This document shows, piece after piece, positions 12,024-22,371 of a stretch of 64,000 bases of DNA. The stretch lies in assembly GCA_018340375.1 (NCBI GenBank), contig JAFFJZ010000013.1, forward strand, positions 2,954,501 to 3,018,500, given 5' to 3'. The stretch comes from Gonatopus flavifemur (taxonomy: Eukaryota; Arthropoda; Insecta; Hymenoptera; Dryinidae). How positions within the stretch are numbered: the first letter of the stretch is position 1; the number at the start of each line of letters is the position of its first letter. The notes below the pieces were generated by a model. The model searched no databases and had not been told where the DNA came from. It saw only the letters and a program-made list of their open reading frames with translations. Made by a program: the position numbers and the translations under genes.

Positions 12024-14385
12024 AAGCCATCAAGAGGTTATCACCAACACATTATTCGAAAATCATCCAAGAAGGATCTATACTTGAAGAATGCCAGGAG
12101 ATACAGCAAGATACCGAATTGATTACATATTAGTGGAACAAAGATTTAGAAACCGAGTGAAAAGCTGTAAAACTTATCCAGGCGCGGATATAGATAGTGA
12201 TCACAATATGTTGCTCATGAAATGTTCTCTGAAATTCAAAGCTCTGAAGAAGAAGAGGAGAATGCAAAAAAGATGGAATTTGAAGAATCTCAAACAAGAA
12301 CAAACACAGGAAGCATTCAAAGTGATGGTGGACGGAAAATTGGGGGATAGACGGAAGGAAGACTTGGAAATAGAGAGTAGATGGACAAATATGAAGGGGA
12401 ACATGGAACAATGTGCGGATGGGATTTTGAAGAACGATGGAGTAGAACCTAAGAAACCATGGATAACAGGAGGAATCCTCGATTTGATTGATGAAAGGAG
12501 GGAATACAAAGATAAGAGTAGCGAACATGACGGATGGGGACCAAATCAACGAAAAACCAAATCAACGAAAAGTTGGTTGAAAAGAGAGATACGTCACATT
12601 CTCTCTTCTCAAACACTGATTTCGTTGATTTGGCCCCCATCCAACATGACCAGTAGATATACAAGGCACTGAGGAATGGAATGATAAGAGAATCAAGGAA
12701 AGCAAAAGAACAATGGTTAGAGGGAAAATGTCAGGAAATAGAAGTGAAATTACATTTAGGGGAAATAGATCAGGCGTATAGGATTGTTGAGAGATTTTTT
12801 GGACGAATGGAATCTAGGAGGAGTAAGATTAAGAATTCTCCAGGGGGGCAATTGATAAGAACGGAGGAGAAAATAGAACAATAAGTTAATCCTTTAGAAG
12901 ATCTCTATAAAGGGAGCGATAATATAGGATTCTTAGAGAGGGAGGAAGATGTCGATGAAGAAGGATTGGGAGATTCAATTGCAGAGATCAGAATTCGAAA
13001 GGGCTTTGGAAGAATTGAAAAATAATAAGGCGCCAGGAACAGATGGCATAAGTGCGGACCTTATCAAAGCTTCCAGTCAGAGAACTCGTAACGCACTGTT
13101 TGAATTGTTCAGAGATATGTGATGAAGAGGAGAGGTACCGGAAGATTTCCAGAAGAATGAAATTGTCACCATCCCGAAAGAACAAGGAGCAGACAAATGC
13201 GAGAGTTACAGAACGATTAGTTCAACTTCACATGTCTCGGAAATACTGACAAAAATGATATACAGGAGAGTAGAGAATAAAATAGAGAGTAGATAAGCAG
13301 AAGATCAGTTTGGTTTTAGGAAAAATAGGGGAGAGCGGGAAGCAATATTAGCACTCAGAACAGTCGTAGAGAACAGTCTAGAGTTGAAAAAGTCTGTGCG
13401 TATAGGTTTTGTAGATATACAAAAAGCATTCGATAATGTTGATGAGGAGGAAATGTTCACGATTTTGAGAAAGGTAGGAATTAATTTCGAGGATAGGAGA
13501 ATAATATATGAATTATATAAGAATCAAACCGCAATAATAGAAATAGAGGGTCAAAAAGGAGGAGCACAAATTAGAAGATGGGTGAGACAAGGATGCTCAC
13601 TATCGCCATTGATTTTCAATTTGTATATAGCAGAAGCGAAGAACGAAGTCAAGGAGCAAGTGCAATTGAAATGACAGATTCAAGGTGAGGATGTAAGCAT
13701 GCTGAGATTTTCGGATGACATATTTATATTAGCTACGAGTGGTGCTGAGTTAGAGAATACTCTCAACACGATGAAAACAATATTACTAGAAAACTATTGT
13801 ATGAATCTAAATAAGGACAAAACAAAATTCATGATTTGTGCAATAGCAAAAACATCAAGGAGAACGGAAATCAAAGTAGATGCAGAGACAATTCAGCAAG
13901 TCAAAGAATCTAAATATCTAGGAAGCATAATTACAGAAAACGGTAAAAGCGAGAGAGATATGAGAGCAAGAATAGCACGAGGAAAACAGGCTTTCCACTA
14001 AAAAAAAAGTTAATGTGTTCGAAGAATATCAGCTTAGCAGTAAGGAAGAAATTCTTGAAGAATTCAGTTACGTTTGAAGCACAGCATTATAAGGTTGCGA
14101 CAACTTGGACAATTGGAAAAACATACCAACAAAGGCTTGAAGCTTTTGAAATGTGGCGTTATAGGGAGATGCTTGGAATAAAGTGGATAGAGAAAGTAAG
14201 AAATGAAGAAGTACTTGAGAAGGTCAATGAAAAAAGAAGTTCCTTGAGACAGGTCGTGAAAAGCAGGAGTAATCTGATGGAACACACATTGAGGCATGAT
14301 AGCTTATTGAAAACAATATTGGAAGGAAAAATGAATGGTAAAACTCGGAGAGGTAGACCTAGATTGAGTTATATGGAGCAAATAC
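12024..14385 (+). pseudogene. RTE/BovB-like LINE, copy A (5' and 3' truncated)
   Basis: The copy starts within the end of the endonuclease domain (RYRIDYILVEQRFRNRVKSC, then IDSDHNMLLMK, the SDH active-site block). It continues through a Lys-rich linker, the RT blocks NNKAPGTDGISAD, FGFRKNRG, VDIQKAFDNV and RQGCSLSPLIFNLYI, the catalytic box as FSDDI (usual FADD), and the thumb YKVATTWTIGKTYQQRLEAF to RRGRPRLSYMEQI. It is about 80-85% like copy B by eye. Similarity to copies B and C stops near 14385, so the last 25-30 codons and the 3' tail are missing. Several stops (for example near 12882, 13121, 13673, 13999) and frameshifts make it inactive. The MITE at 12532-12642 is inserted in the linker. 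Confidence 0.85.
12532..12642. mobile_element. 111-bp MITE in LINE copy A; 8-bp TSD AACATGAC
   Basis: The element begins GGATGGGGACCAAATCAACG and ends in the complement, with a tandem CCAAATCAACGAAAA block as in the 11006-11490 element. AACATGAC flanks it at 12524-12531 and 12643-12650. LINE copy B has the uninterrupted sequence at the same point (GAACAAGATCAGCAGACATAC on its coding strand), which proves the insertion and the 8-bp duplication. No ORF. Confidence 0.92.
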
Positions 14386-14699
14386 CTACCATGACTAGAA
14401 TATGGGAGAGAAAAGTAAAAATATTTGTGTATCACTATTCGTAATGAATCTCCATTATATATTGATGATTCGCTAAATCGATCGAAAAGTACGAAAGATT
14501 CCAACAGAATAGGTGATTTTTCGGAATGAATATCGATTCATTTTCCCAGAAATACTGATTGCTTTCCAGGATACATGAGGCACGTCGTCACCCTATTATT
14601 CACGAAGAATTGTCACTACCTGTCAAATAGAAAGATCTCTACAACAATATGAGAAAAAAACTTTGATCTGTGAACCCTTGCATGTGCTCTCTTTTTTCT
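14386..14699. other. No gene recognised
   Basis: About 300 bp between two LINEs with no motif or repeat. Confidence 0.3.
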
Positions 14700-15296
14700 C
14701 CCACTAAACATTATTTTCCCTCTTCCTTCCTACCTTCATCATTCATTCTATTTCTTGACCTTCATCGCTCATCAAATCTTCCATCCTCTCCTCTGATGCG
14801 GTGTATTGGCATTCTTTCATGACATGTGCATCCATTTCTACTTTTGAATTGCACATTCTGCACATCTTGTGATCTTCATCCATCCAGTACCTACTCGCTT
14901 TCCATTCGTTCCCTATTCTGAACCTTGCCATTGGCTTCATCTTCTCACTGCTGCTTGTTTCCTGCAGATGTCGTGGTAACTTTCCTGTTCTCCATCTCTT
15001 TCAGTACACATTATAGTTTCAGTTCTCTATTCTTCTATCTCCTCCTTCTTCCTTCCTTTCGATTATTCCTTTTTTTCATAACTCTGCAATATTTCTTTCT
15101 ACGTCATCTCTCACTTCTGTTTCCAACCTGCTCATACCTGATTTGTTGTACATTCCTTCTCTTTCCTTGTCCATTCAGATTCCCATCCAATTCTGTTTGT
15201 CCATTCCTCTTCTGCATTCTCTCATTAGCCCATTTCCGTTCTTCCCATCTTCCCTTCGTATTCCGTTTCTCTCCCTCTTGCTTCATATTTGACATT

Positions 15297-16508
15297 TTCT
15301 CGATCATCCTCAGTTTTTGGACTACAGTGACTTTTTCAGCATTCTTTTAGGTACCACATGGCTTATAGGCATGGAACTGTTTTGATTTTCTGTACATTTT
15401 CTCGAATGGATACTTTGTCGAAAAATGGAAAAAACCCTACCAACAGAAGTGTGCATCACACAAACGTGGTCATTCGTGAGCGGGCGAAGCTCGCTGACGA
15501 CAACGCATATATAGTAGAAGGAGCGGGGTCCAGGGGCGAAGCCCCTGGCGGGTGCAGGGGCGGAGCCCCGGGTGGGGTCCAGGGGCGAAGCCCCTGGCCT
15601 AGGGGGGTTCGGGGGGCCGGAGGTCCCCCAGATTATAAAAGAATCAAGTCATTATTGTGCAAAGCGGAAAAAATAAGGAGGTCAATTTGTCGATCCAGAA
15701 GTTGTTTCCGTGTGTTGACTGAAAGATGAGCACCAAGTTTGGGAAGTGTTCATTCGGAGAAATGTCTCTCCCGGTCACGTGGTGGGACAAAAATGCGAAA
15801 ACAGTGTATAAAAGTATCTTTGAGTTGAGCGTAACAAAGATTCATCTGAGCGTAATTCAGGAAGGAATTGAAATATTTCCATGCTTCAATTGTTCCAAGA
15901 CCCGCTTAAGAGAAATACCGGTAAAATGTAAAAAACAAGCAAAAAAGTCACTCTAATTTGAAGAGTAAGGGTGACCGACAAAATTGAGTTGCAGAACCGT
16001 AATCTACGTACAAAAATACATAAGAGAGTCAGAGAGTATTATTGTAATTTGTATTCAATTTAATGTAGTTCGAAGGCTATTGTTGAAGAATATAAAAAGG
16101 AAGATGTTTTGCACTATTTGCGTACAGTTGCATTCACTGTGCATTTGTAAATATTGTTTGTATGAAGTGGATTACTGGTTGAGTTGTTTCTTTCAGTTAT
16201 CAGTAGTTTTTGAGTACCCATCGTTTTTTTCAAAAAAAGATTGTCAACTTTCATGTGCAATGAATTTTTCAATAAATGCATCATGAATCCGAATGTTCCA
16301 GTGATCGATGTACGTATGTTTTTCCTCTCCCTGTTTCGGGGCGAAACAGTGTTGTTCCAGCACTGGGATGTTCTTCGCGGGGGATATGTTGGTCGGAAAA
16401 ATTTTTGTCGAGGATATTTTAGACGGGAATTTTTTGTACGGGGACGTTTTTTTTGGGGATATTTTTGTATGGGGTTATTTTTGTTCGGGATCGGCTGCCC
16501 TAGACCCA
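15297..16508 (+). repeat. Unclassified dispersed repeat, copy 1 (GC hairpins, TATA motif)
   Basis: The copy begins TCGATCATCCTCAGTTTTTG and ends GGATCGGCTGCCCTAGACCC. The same start and end bound a second copy 1.25 kb downstream. It holds GC-rich hairpins (15530-15605), a CATATATAG box before them and, near the end, a degenerate 13-16 bp repeat of the type GGGGATATTTTTGT. Compared with copy 2 it has an extra internal piece (about 15722-16066) that contains a 76-codon frame starting MSTKFGKCSFGEM. I do not recognise the family; TC start and CTAG near the end made me consider Helitron, without proof. Confidence 0.6.
15487..15605. repeat. Cluster of four short GC hairpins with GAA/GGA loops
   Basis: In a run are AGCGGGC-GAA-GCTCGCT, AGGGGC-GAA-GCCCCT, AGGGGC-GGA-GCCCC and again AGGGGC-GAA-GCCCCT, each a 6-7 bp stem closed by three bases, the last three within units of about 25 bp. 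Copy 2 keeps only two decayed ones (AGCGGGCGAGGCTCGCT and AGGGGCAAAGTCCCT). G+C here is far above the surroundings. Purpose unknown; could be a transcript or replication structure of the host repeat. Confidence 0.7.
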
Positions 16509-16545
16509 TGTATCTTTGTGCGTGAATCCCAAATCTGCAATCCAA

Positions 16546-17366
16546 TTTTTTCGATCATCCTTAGTTTTTGGACTACAATGACTTTTTCAGCATTTTTCTA
16601 GGTACCACATGGCTTATAGGCGTGGAACTGTTTTGATTTTCTGTACATTTCCTCGAATGGATACTTTGTCGAAAAATGGAAAAAACCCTACTAACAGAAG
16701 TGTGCATCACACAAACGCGGCTATTCGTCAGCGGGCGAGGCTCGCTGACGACAACGCATATATAGTAGAAGGAGCGGGGTCCAGGGGCAAAGTCCCTGGC
16801 CGTGGGGGGTTCGGGGGGGTCGGAGGTCCCCTTGATTATAAAAGAATTAAGTCATTATTGTGCGAAGCGAAAAAAATAAGGAGGTTAATTTGTCGATCTC
16901 GAACTTGTTTTTCTGTGTTGACTGTTGTTTGGAGGCTTTTGTTGAAGAATATAAAAAGGAAGATGTTTTGCACTATTTGCGTGCAGTTGCATTTTTTGTG
17001 CATTTGTAAATATTGTTTGTATGGAGTGGATTACTGGTTCAGTTGTTTTTTGCAGTTATCAGTAGTTTTTGGGTACCCATTGTTTTTTCAAAAAAAGATT
17101 GTCAACTTTCATGTGCAATGAATTTTTCAATAAATGCATCATGAATCCGAATGTTCCAGTGATGGATGTACTTATGTTTTCCCTCCTTCTGTTTCGGGGC
17201 GAAACAGTGTTGTTCCAGCACTGGGATGTCCTTCGCGTGAGATATGTTGGTCGGAGAAATTTTTGTCGGGGATATTTTGGTCGTGGATATTTCAGACGGG
17301 GATTTTTTTGTACGGGGACATTTTTTTGGGGATATTTTTGTTCGGGATCGGCTGCCCTAGACCCCA
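16546..17366 (+). repeat. Unclassified dispersed repeat, copy 2
   Basis: A direct repeat of 15297-16508, lacking the internal 345-bp piece and two of the GC hairpins. It ends GGATCGGCTGCCCTAGACCC exactly as copy 1 does. Sequence outside both copies belongs to the second LINE. Open frames in both orientations share peptides between the two copies and follow the repeat, so I do not call them genes. Confidence 0.6.
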
Positions 17367-18729
17367 TTCTTCTCCCCTCCAAACTTCCTTCCTTCTATGC
17401 TCCATATTTGTACCATTGCTTTTTTTCTCACCTTCTTCATGTGTGTGTCCTCTGTGTTGTTGTATTCGAATGTATATCCTAGGTATTTGAATTCTGCTAC
17501 CTCTTGTATATCTTGATCGTTCTATTTCCATCCTGTCGTTTTTCTACTTTTTCCTTCATTGGACACCATCACTTCCGACTTTTCCGCATCCAATTCGACT
17601 TCTCCATTTCCCAAGTATTTGTATAAACTTCCCATGATTTCTTCCAATTTTCCTTTCGTCTCTGCTGATATAACCAGATCGTCTGCATATGCCAGGGTGA
17701 ATATTCTCTCCCTCCCGATTGTTATTCCACCCATCTGTCTTGTCCTCAAGTACTCCTCTACATATCCGCCATGGAATCAATGAATAGCAGTGGACTCAAT
17801 GGGCATTCTTGCTTCACTCCTCCCTCTATCCAGAATGATTCCGTGTATTTTTTCCCAATCCTTACTTTGCTTCCTGTTCCTTTGTACATCCCTTTCACAT
17901 TTCCTCTCGCCTCTACTGGCATTCCTTTCCCCTTCCAGCATCCCTATAATTCTCCTCTTCGCTCTGTCAGGAGCAGCTTTTGAATCTTCAAAAAATGCAT
18001 GCGATTCACTTTCATTTTTGTGTTTTGCTTTTCCTGCTGCGATTTTCAACGCATATATGTTGTCTGTTGCGCTTCTTCTTTTGCTGAATCCTGCTTGTGT
18101 TTCTGGTGGGATATTCAACCTTTCTGCCTTCCCCCTCAATCTTCTCTCTACCATGCTCGCATAATTTTGATATGCTGTACACATAAGTTCAGTTGATCTG
18201 TAATTACTTGCCTTTGATTTATCTCCTTTTATGTATATTGGGCCTATGATCTCTCCCTTCTATTCTTCTGGCCATCCTCCTCTCCATATTTTATTGATTA
18301 TGACTCCTAGCCTTTCCTCCACTGCATCACTTGCGTGTGTCCGTGCTTCATCCTTGATTCCATTTATCCTGGGGCTTTCCTTTCTTTTCCAGTTTCCTTA
18401 TTCTATTTTCAATCTCTTCTTCTGTTATTTCTGTTGTGCCTTCTCTGTTCATCTCTCTTCTCAGTTCCCTTCCCTTTCTTCCTTCTGCTGCATCCAATTG
18501 TTCCATACAGTGTGTTTTACATTCATCCATTGTTATATTTTCATCAACTTCCGCTTCTTTCCCTCCTTCTTTTTTCATGTGATCTCATATTTCAGTTCCA
18601 TTTTTTATTTCTATTCTTCTTCTTAATTCATGCTTGCTGGTATCTTTCTTCATTTTTTGCACAAACGTTTGCATGCCTTTCCTTTCTTTGGATATACCTA
18701 TCCTCTTCTATCTCTCCTTTCTCAAAAAC

Positions 18730-18902
18730 GGTAGGGGGTCCTGTTGCCGAAAAAGTTTTTCGCCGGATAAACTTAATTCGACAATCGCTAGTCATTCCTA
18801 GAGATTCCTACGAAATCTCCTTGTGATTTCTAGAGGTGACTATCGATCGTCAAATCACAGTGTATTTGGCGAAAAACGTTTTCGGCAAAAAGACCCCCTA
18901 CC
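18730..18902. mobile_element. 173-bp palindromic MITE, 9-bp TSD CTCAAAAAC
   Basis: Ends GGTAGGGGGTC / GACCCCCTACC with almost the whole element palindromic (GCCGAAAAAGTTTTTCGCCG.. against ..GGCGAAAAACGTTTTCGGC). CTCAAAAAC flanks it at 18721-18729 and 18903-18911. A 9-bp duplication fits Mutator-like transposases (8-11 bp), but no autonomous partner is visible. It sits in the second LINE. Confidence 0.9.
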
Positions 18903-19125
18903 CTCAAAAACTCTTAGCTTCTTGTTCACCTCTCTTTTACTTTCTCGACACTCTTTATATTCCACCATTGCCTCCTGCCTAGTCGCCATTTTCTTTTCTT
19001 CACTGTTTCCGTTGTTATTGCTCCTTCCATCCCTCCCAGCAACTCTGTGAGACCCTCCTGTACTTCCTCTCTTACAAATACTGCACTACCTAGCTTTTAT
19101 CCATACTTTTTCATTCCTAATCTTG

Positions 19126-19295
19126 GGCAGGGGGTCTTTTTGCCTAAAAAGTTTTTCGCCGAATAAATTTAATTCGACAATGGCTAGTCATTTCCAAAGA
19201 TCACTACGAAATCTAGTGATTCCCAGGGGTGACTATCGATTGTCAAATTACAGTGTATTCGGCGAAAAACGTTTTCGGCAAAAAGACCCCCTACC
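19126..19295. mobile_element. 170-bp palindromic MITE, second copy of the same family
   Basis: Ends GGCAGGGGGTC / GACCCCCTACC, internal sequence about 85-90% like the 18730-18902 copy. Flanks CTAATCTTG and ATGATCTTG agree at 7 of 9 positions, a decayed 9-bp duplication. Also inserted in the second LINE, 220 bp from its sibling. Confidence 0.85.
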
Positions 19296-19750
19296 ATGAT
19301 CTTGTCCAATCTTCCGTCTTCATCTCATCGTCATTTTCTTCGTCTTCTTTTCCTGTACTTTTTCTCCTTAATTATACATCCAGTGCTTGATGATCCAATT
19401 CTTTTCTGTCTCCTATCCTGAATTGTCCTATCTTCTCCCAAGTTCCTGCGTGAGTTATCGCGTAGTCTACCACCAAACTTCCCATTCTCCCTATGGATGG
19501 CTATTCGCCTCTTTTATTACTTCCTATGTTTCCGTTGAGTATTCCTGATCATTTTTCTTTCATCACTTGCAGTAGGCGTTTTCCTTATGCGTTGCACATT
19601 CCATCTTTCGAGTATCTTCCTCCTCCTTCCTCTCCTTGCCATATAGTGGCTCCTCCTTCCCTTATTCTTGCGTTGAAGTTCCCCATTATGACGAAGTTTC
19701 TCTCTTTTGTCTCCTCTTTTTTCTTCAACTTCCTATAATTCCTCCTCCCC

Positions 19751-22371
19751 ACTCCATTTGTAGTAGAAGTATGTACATTATTCTCTAGTCTTGCATATTG
19801 TCATGTCAAAAAATTCTTCGACTTCCTCTACAACTCGTGGTTATTATTTAAGGAATTGCCAAATCAAAGTTTGGCAACCCCTGTGGTTAACCTCGCTTTA
19901 GATAGGGATGTGCCTATTCAAGGACCGGGGTAGGATGTTTCAATGAAGATATTTCATATATAAGATATAATTCATTATTCATTCAAAGTTATCATAAAAA
20001 AAAGAGAATTCATGAAAAAGAACATTGATCATTTGATATTTCGTATAAAATCTTGTAATTAAATCGCTGAATCTCAAAGAGACAATTTAAATCCATAGTT
20101 ATAATAATATTGGCATCGAGAGTGGTAGTTCAAACATAATAAGTTTTGAAGGGACCATATTCTAAGGGTTACTCAGAATACCATTCTCATTTTTTGTTAC
20201 AATTGGGAAGAGTGAATCTCTCGAACTCCGAGAGTTACTCGGTAATTGAGGGTATCCGTTTATTCCTTTATGTATGCATATGAGAAGTGATTAAAAGTTG
20301 AACTCTTTCACTTATAATTATTCCTGTGTAGAAATAATTCCGAACTCTTCAAATCAGAGAAAGAATGAAACAAAAAGATGAGTGAAAGCTGATGGAAAGA
20401 TGTCGTTCCTCCTGAAATACATGAAGTTTAGTATCGTACCAATTCTGTTACGCGGTGAAATGGCAAGTATTGTTCATATCACCTCGTCACAAATTATTTA
20501 TTGTTCGAAACGGCCCGAGCGGCTAGACCGAATCGTACGTGTGAGTCTGCTCACGTTCTAAGCTTGCCGAGGACCTCCAAAATTCCAAGGCGGCACCCGT
20601 AGCTATGTTCAATGATTTCCTTTTAGTGATGAAAGGGAGGAGAAATGAAATAATAGATTGACCTTTGATTTCTCATGCGAGTGTCATTCGCATTTATATT
20701 GATCCCTCTTGAAAAGAGGAAGAAAAAAGAAGGAAAATATTACAATGGAACAAATCAAGTAGAATGAAAGGACAGATGCAATGACTCTTCAATTTCAAGA
20801 TTGCTAACCGTGATGTCGAGATGGTTTCTGATGTGAGAAAGTATGAGTGTGTGTAGGTGTGTTCGAAATGTATATCGAGTTGTGTAGTCACTTACTATTA
20901 GGCGGCTAATGCTGCACGAGCTGGTTCCAGGACAGCTCGCAGGATGATGTTGATTCTCAGAAATGTTTGATCGAATATGGGGGAAGGATGTTAGGAGGAA
21001 TCCCTGGACCAAGAGCACGCACTGACTCTACTAATTCTAACTCGAAATAAGGACTTCGAGTGCTAAGAAATTATAGGATGAGAGCAACTAAACGAGACTT
21101 CGGCCGGGAGGGTTATCCGTCCAAATCTATGGCACGTTGAGCTCGCGCGTAATTCACACTCGGTACAGAACGCGAAAGATAATCGAAGTTCAAATTAGTA
21201 AGCCGAGTTGTTGTGAAAAAGCTTTTGCGAGGCGTGAACTCCGTATGACTCCGATAATGTGTTCGGAAGGATGATTTGAGGAAAGGAAGGGGGAAAGAAA
21301 TCGCTAAGTTAGCTTCACTGCGATAGAGAGGAATGGAGGGAAAGGTGTTGGAATTTTTTAAAAAAAGGAAAAGGAAGAACAGGTACTTGTCAATGCTGCT
21401 TTACTGTCTCTCTCTTCTATACGGTTTTCAACTGCTCGTATTAGTCTTCGAAAGTAAACTATCTTCTGGTCTACCTGAGTTTTCACTAGAAAAACGAGAA
21501 AAAGGGAGAGAACTCAATCATCGAAACGAGAAAAGGCGGTTCTCGAAGAAATTTTGTGACGGAAGGTCCTATTTTCAAATTTGAACTGAAGGAAAACTGA
21601 GATTCCACTACACTTGATCTTTAAACCTTGCAAAAAAAAGAAATCCACTCAATACACAGCACAAGGAAGAATATGGGAGATAAAACTCGTTGATTTCCAC
21701 TCGAATCGTGGGAAGCGAAATCCACTTACTATTTCCCCAGTTTCGAGAATCTCTCGAATGTAATGTGGTATTCGCAATACTGCGGGTGGTCTCGATTCTC
21801 TTAACGCGAGACCGCAGTTTTAGAATCCTCCGAATCCAGATGTTGGTTGTTGTACGTTGGAGCGTTAATCCTGAAAAGGACCGATGGGAGGGATGTAGTT
21901 GCTGATAATTGTAGAAGAAATAGAGAACGGAGTGTGTAACGGAAGAAGAATGTTCAAAGGAGAGGAACGGTCAATGACGTGTGTCCACTGTAGCGTAAAA
22001 AAGAATTTTAATAATTCATGTAGAAAACTCGCGGTATTCAAAGCCTTCGATTTGCTTTAAGGGTGATGATAAGTGAGAGGCTCCCTGGAGGGAAAAAATA
22101 CGTCCTCGCACCAATCAGAGTTCGAAGTCTCTGCTCTTAGAGGTTGACGAGTTGTCGAATCATGGACTTGATCATCTTCCAAATCAGCTGATTCTTTTAT
22201 CTTGCACCCAACTCTCGATGCCTAGCGTTGCTCTGCGTCGAGCGTTCGTGTACTTGTCTTATATACATGACTCGAAAATTCTTTGTCTTACAGGTATTTA
22301 TGAGGGAGAAACGAAGTTCACAAACAAAAATTTGATCAAAACAAGAATTTTTATTTCCATCAATACTTCAT
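19751..22371. other. No gene recognised; one dispersed-repeat fragment at 19851-19930
   Basis: 2.6 kb without a supportable gene. The only structure is 19851-19930 (AGGAATTGCCAAATC...AACCCC...AAGGACCGGGGTAGGAT), which is about 75-80% identical to the reverse complement of 37005-37083. Small ORFs at 20694-21018 and 21333-21905 have no motif. Confidence 0.35.

Larger units (their letters stand above)
14700..19750 (-). pseudogene. Second LINE (EN + RT + zinc-knuckle end), minus strand, heavily interrupted
   Basis: On the minus strand, 19740-19310 encodes an endonuclease-like piece (IMGNFNARI...G, cf. GDFNAR) followed by a Glu/Lys-rich linker to about 18190. At 18184-17777 come the RT blocks (ETQAGFSKRRSATDNIYALK, HAFFEDSKAAPDR) and at 17749-17522 TLAYADDLVISAETKGKLEE, with the intact YADD catalytic box. 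After an insertion, 14940-14743 gives the terminal Cys/His block CRMCNSKVEMDAHVMKEC. Frames change repeatedly, so it is a decayed copy. It is split by a duplicated repeat (15297-17366) and by MITEs at 18730-18902 and 19126-19295. The long plus-strand Ser/Phe/Leu-rich ORFs here are only its antisense. Clade uncertain (not the RTE-like family of copies A-C). Confidence 0.75.

Noticed and set aside
14925..15350. 141-codon plus-strand Ser/Phe/Leu-rich ORF
   Set aside because: It is the antisense of a Glu/Lys-rich minus-strand LINE; same for the frames at 17790-18164, 18231-18826, 19493-19738 and 12130-12549.
15487..15605. Regularly spaced GC hairpins suggesting a CRISPR array
   Set aside because: Only three 25-bp units, contiguous without unique spacers, in a eukaryotic repeat; no cas genes.
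15297..17366. Helitron
   Set aside because: TC start and CTAG near the end are suggestive, but no 3' hairpin at the right distance and no A/T insertion site could be shown; kept as unclassified.
20505..20590. tRNA or tRNA-derived SINE (GGCCCGAGCGGCTAGACC)
   Set aside because: No B-box or cloverleaf; weaker than the segment at 54587.
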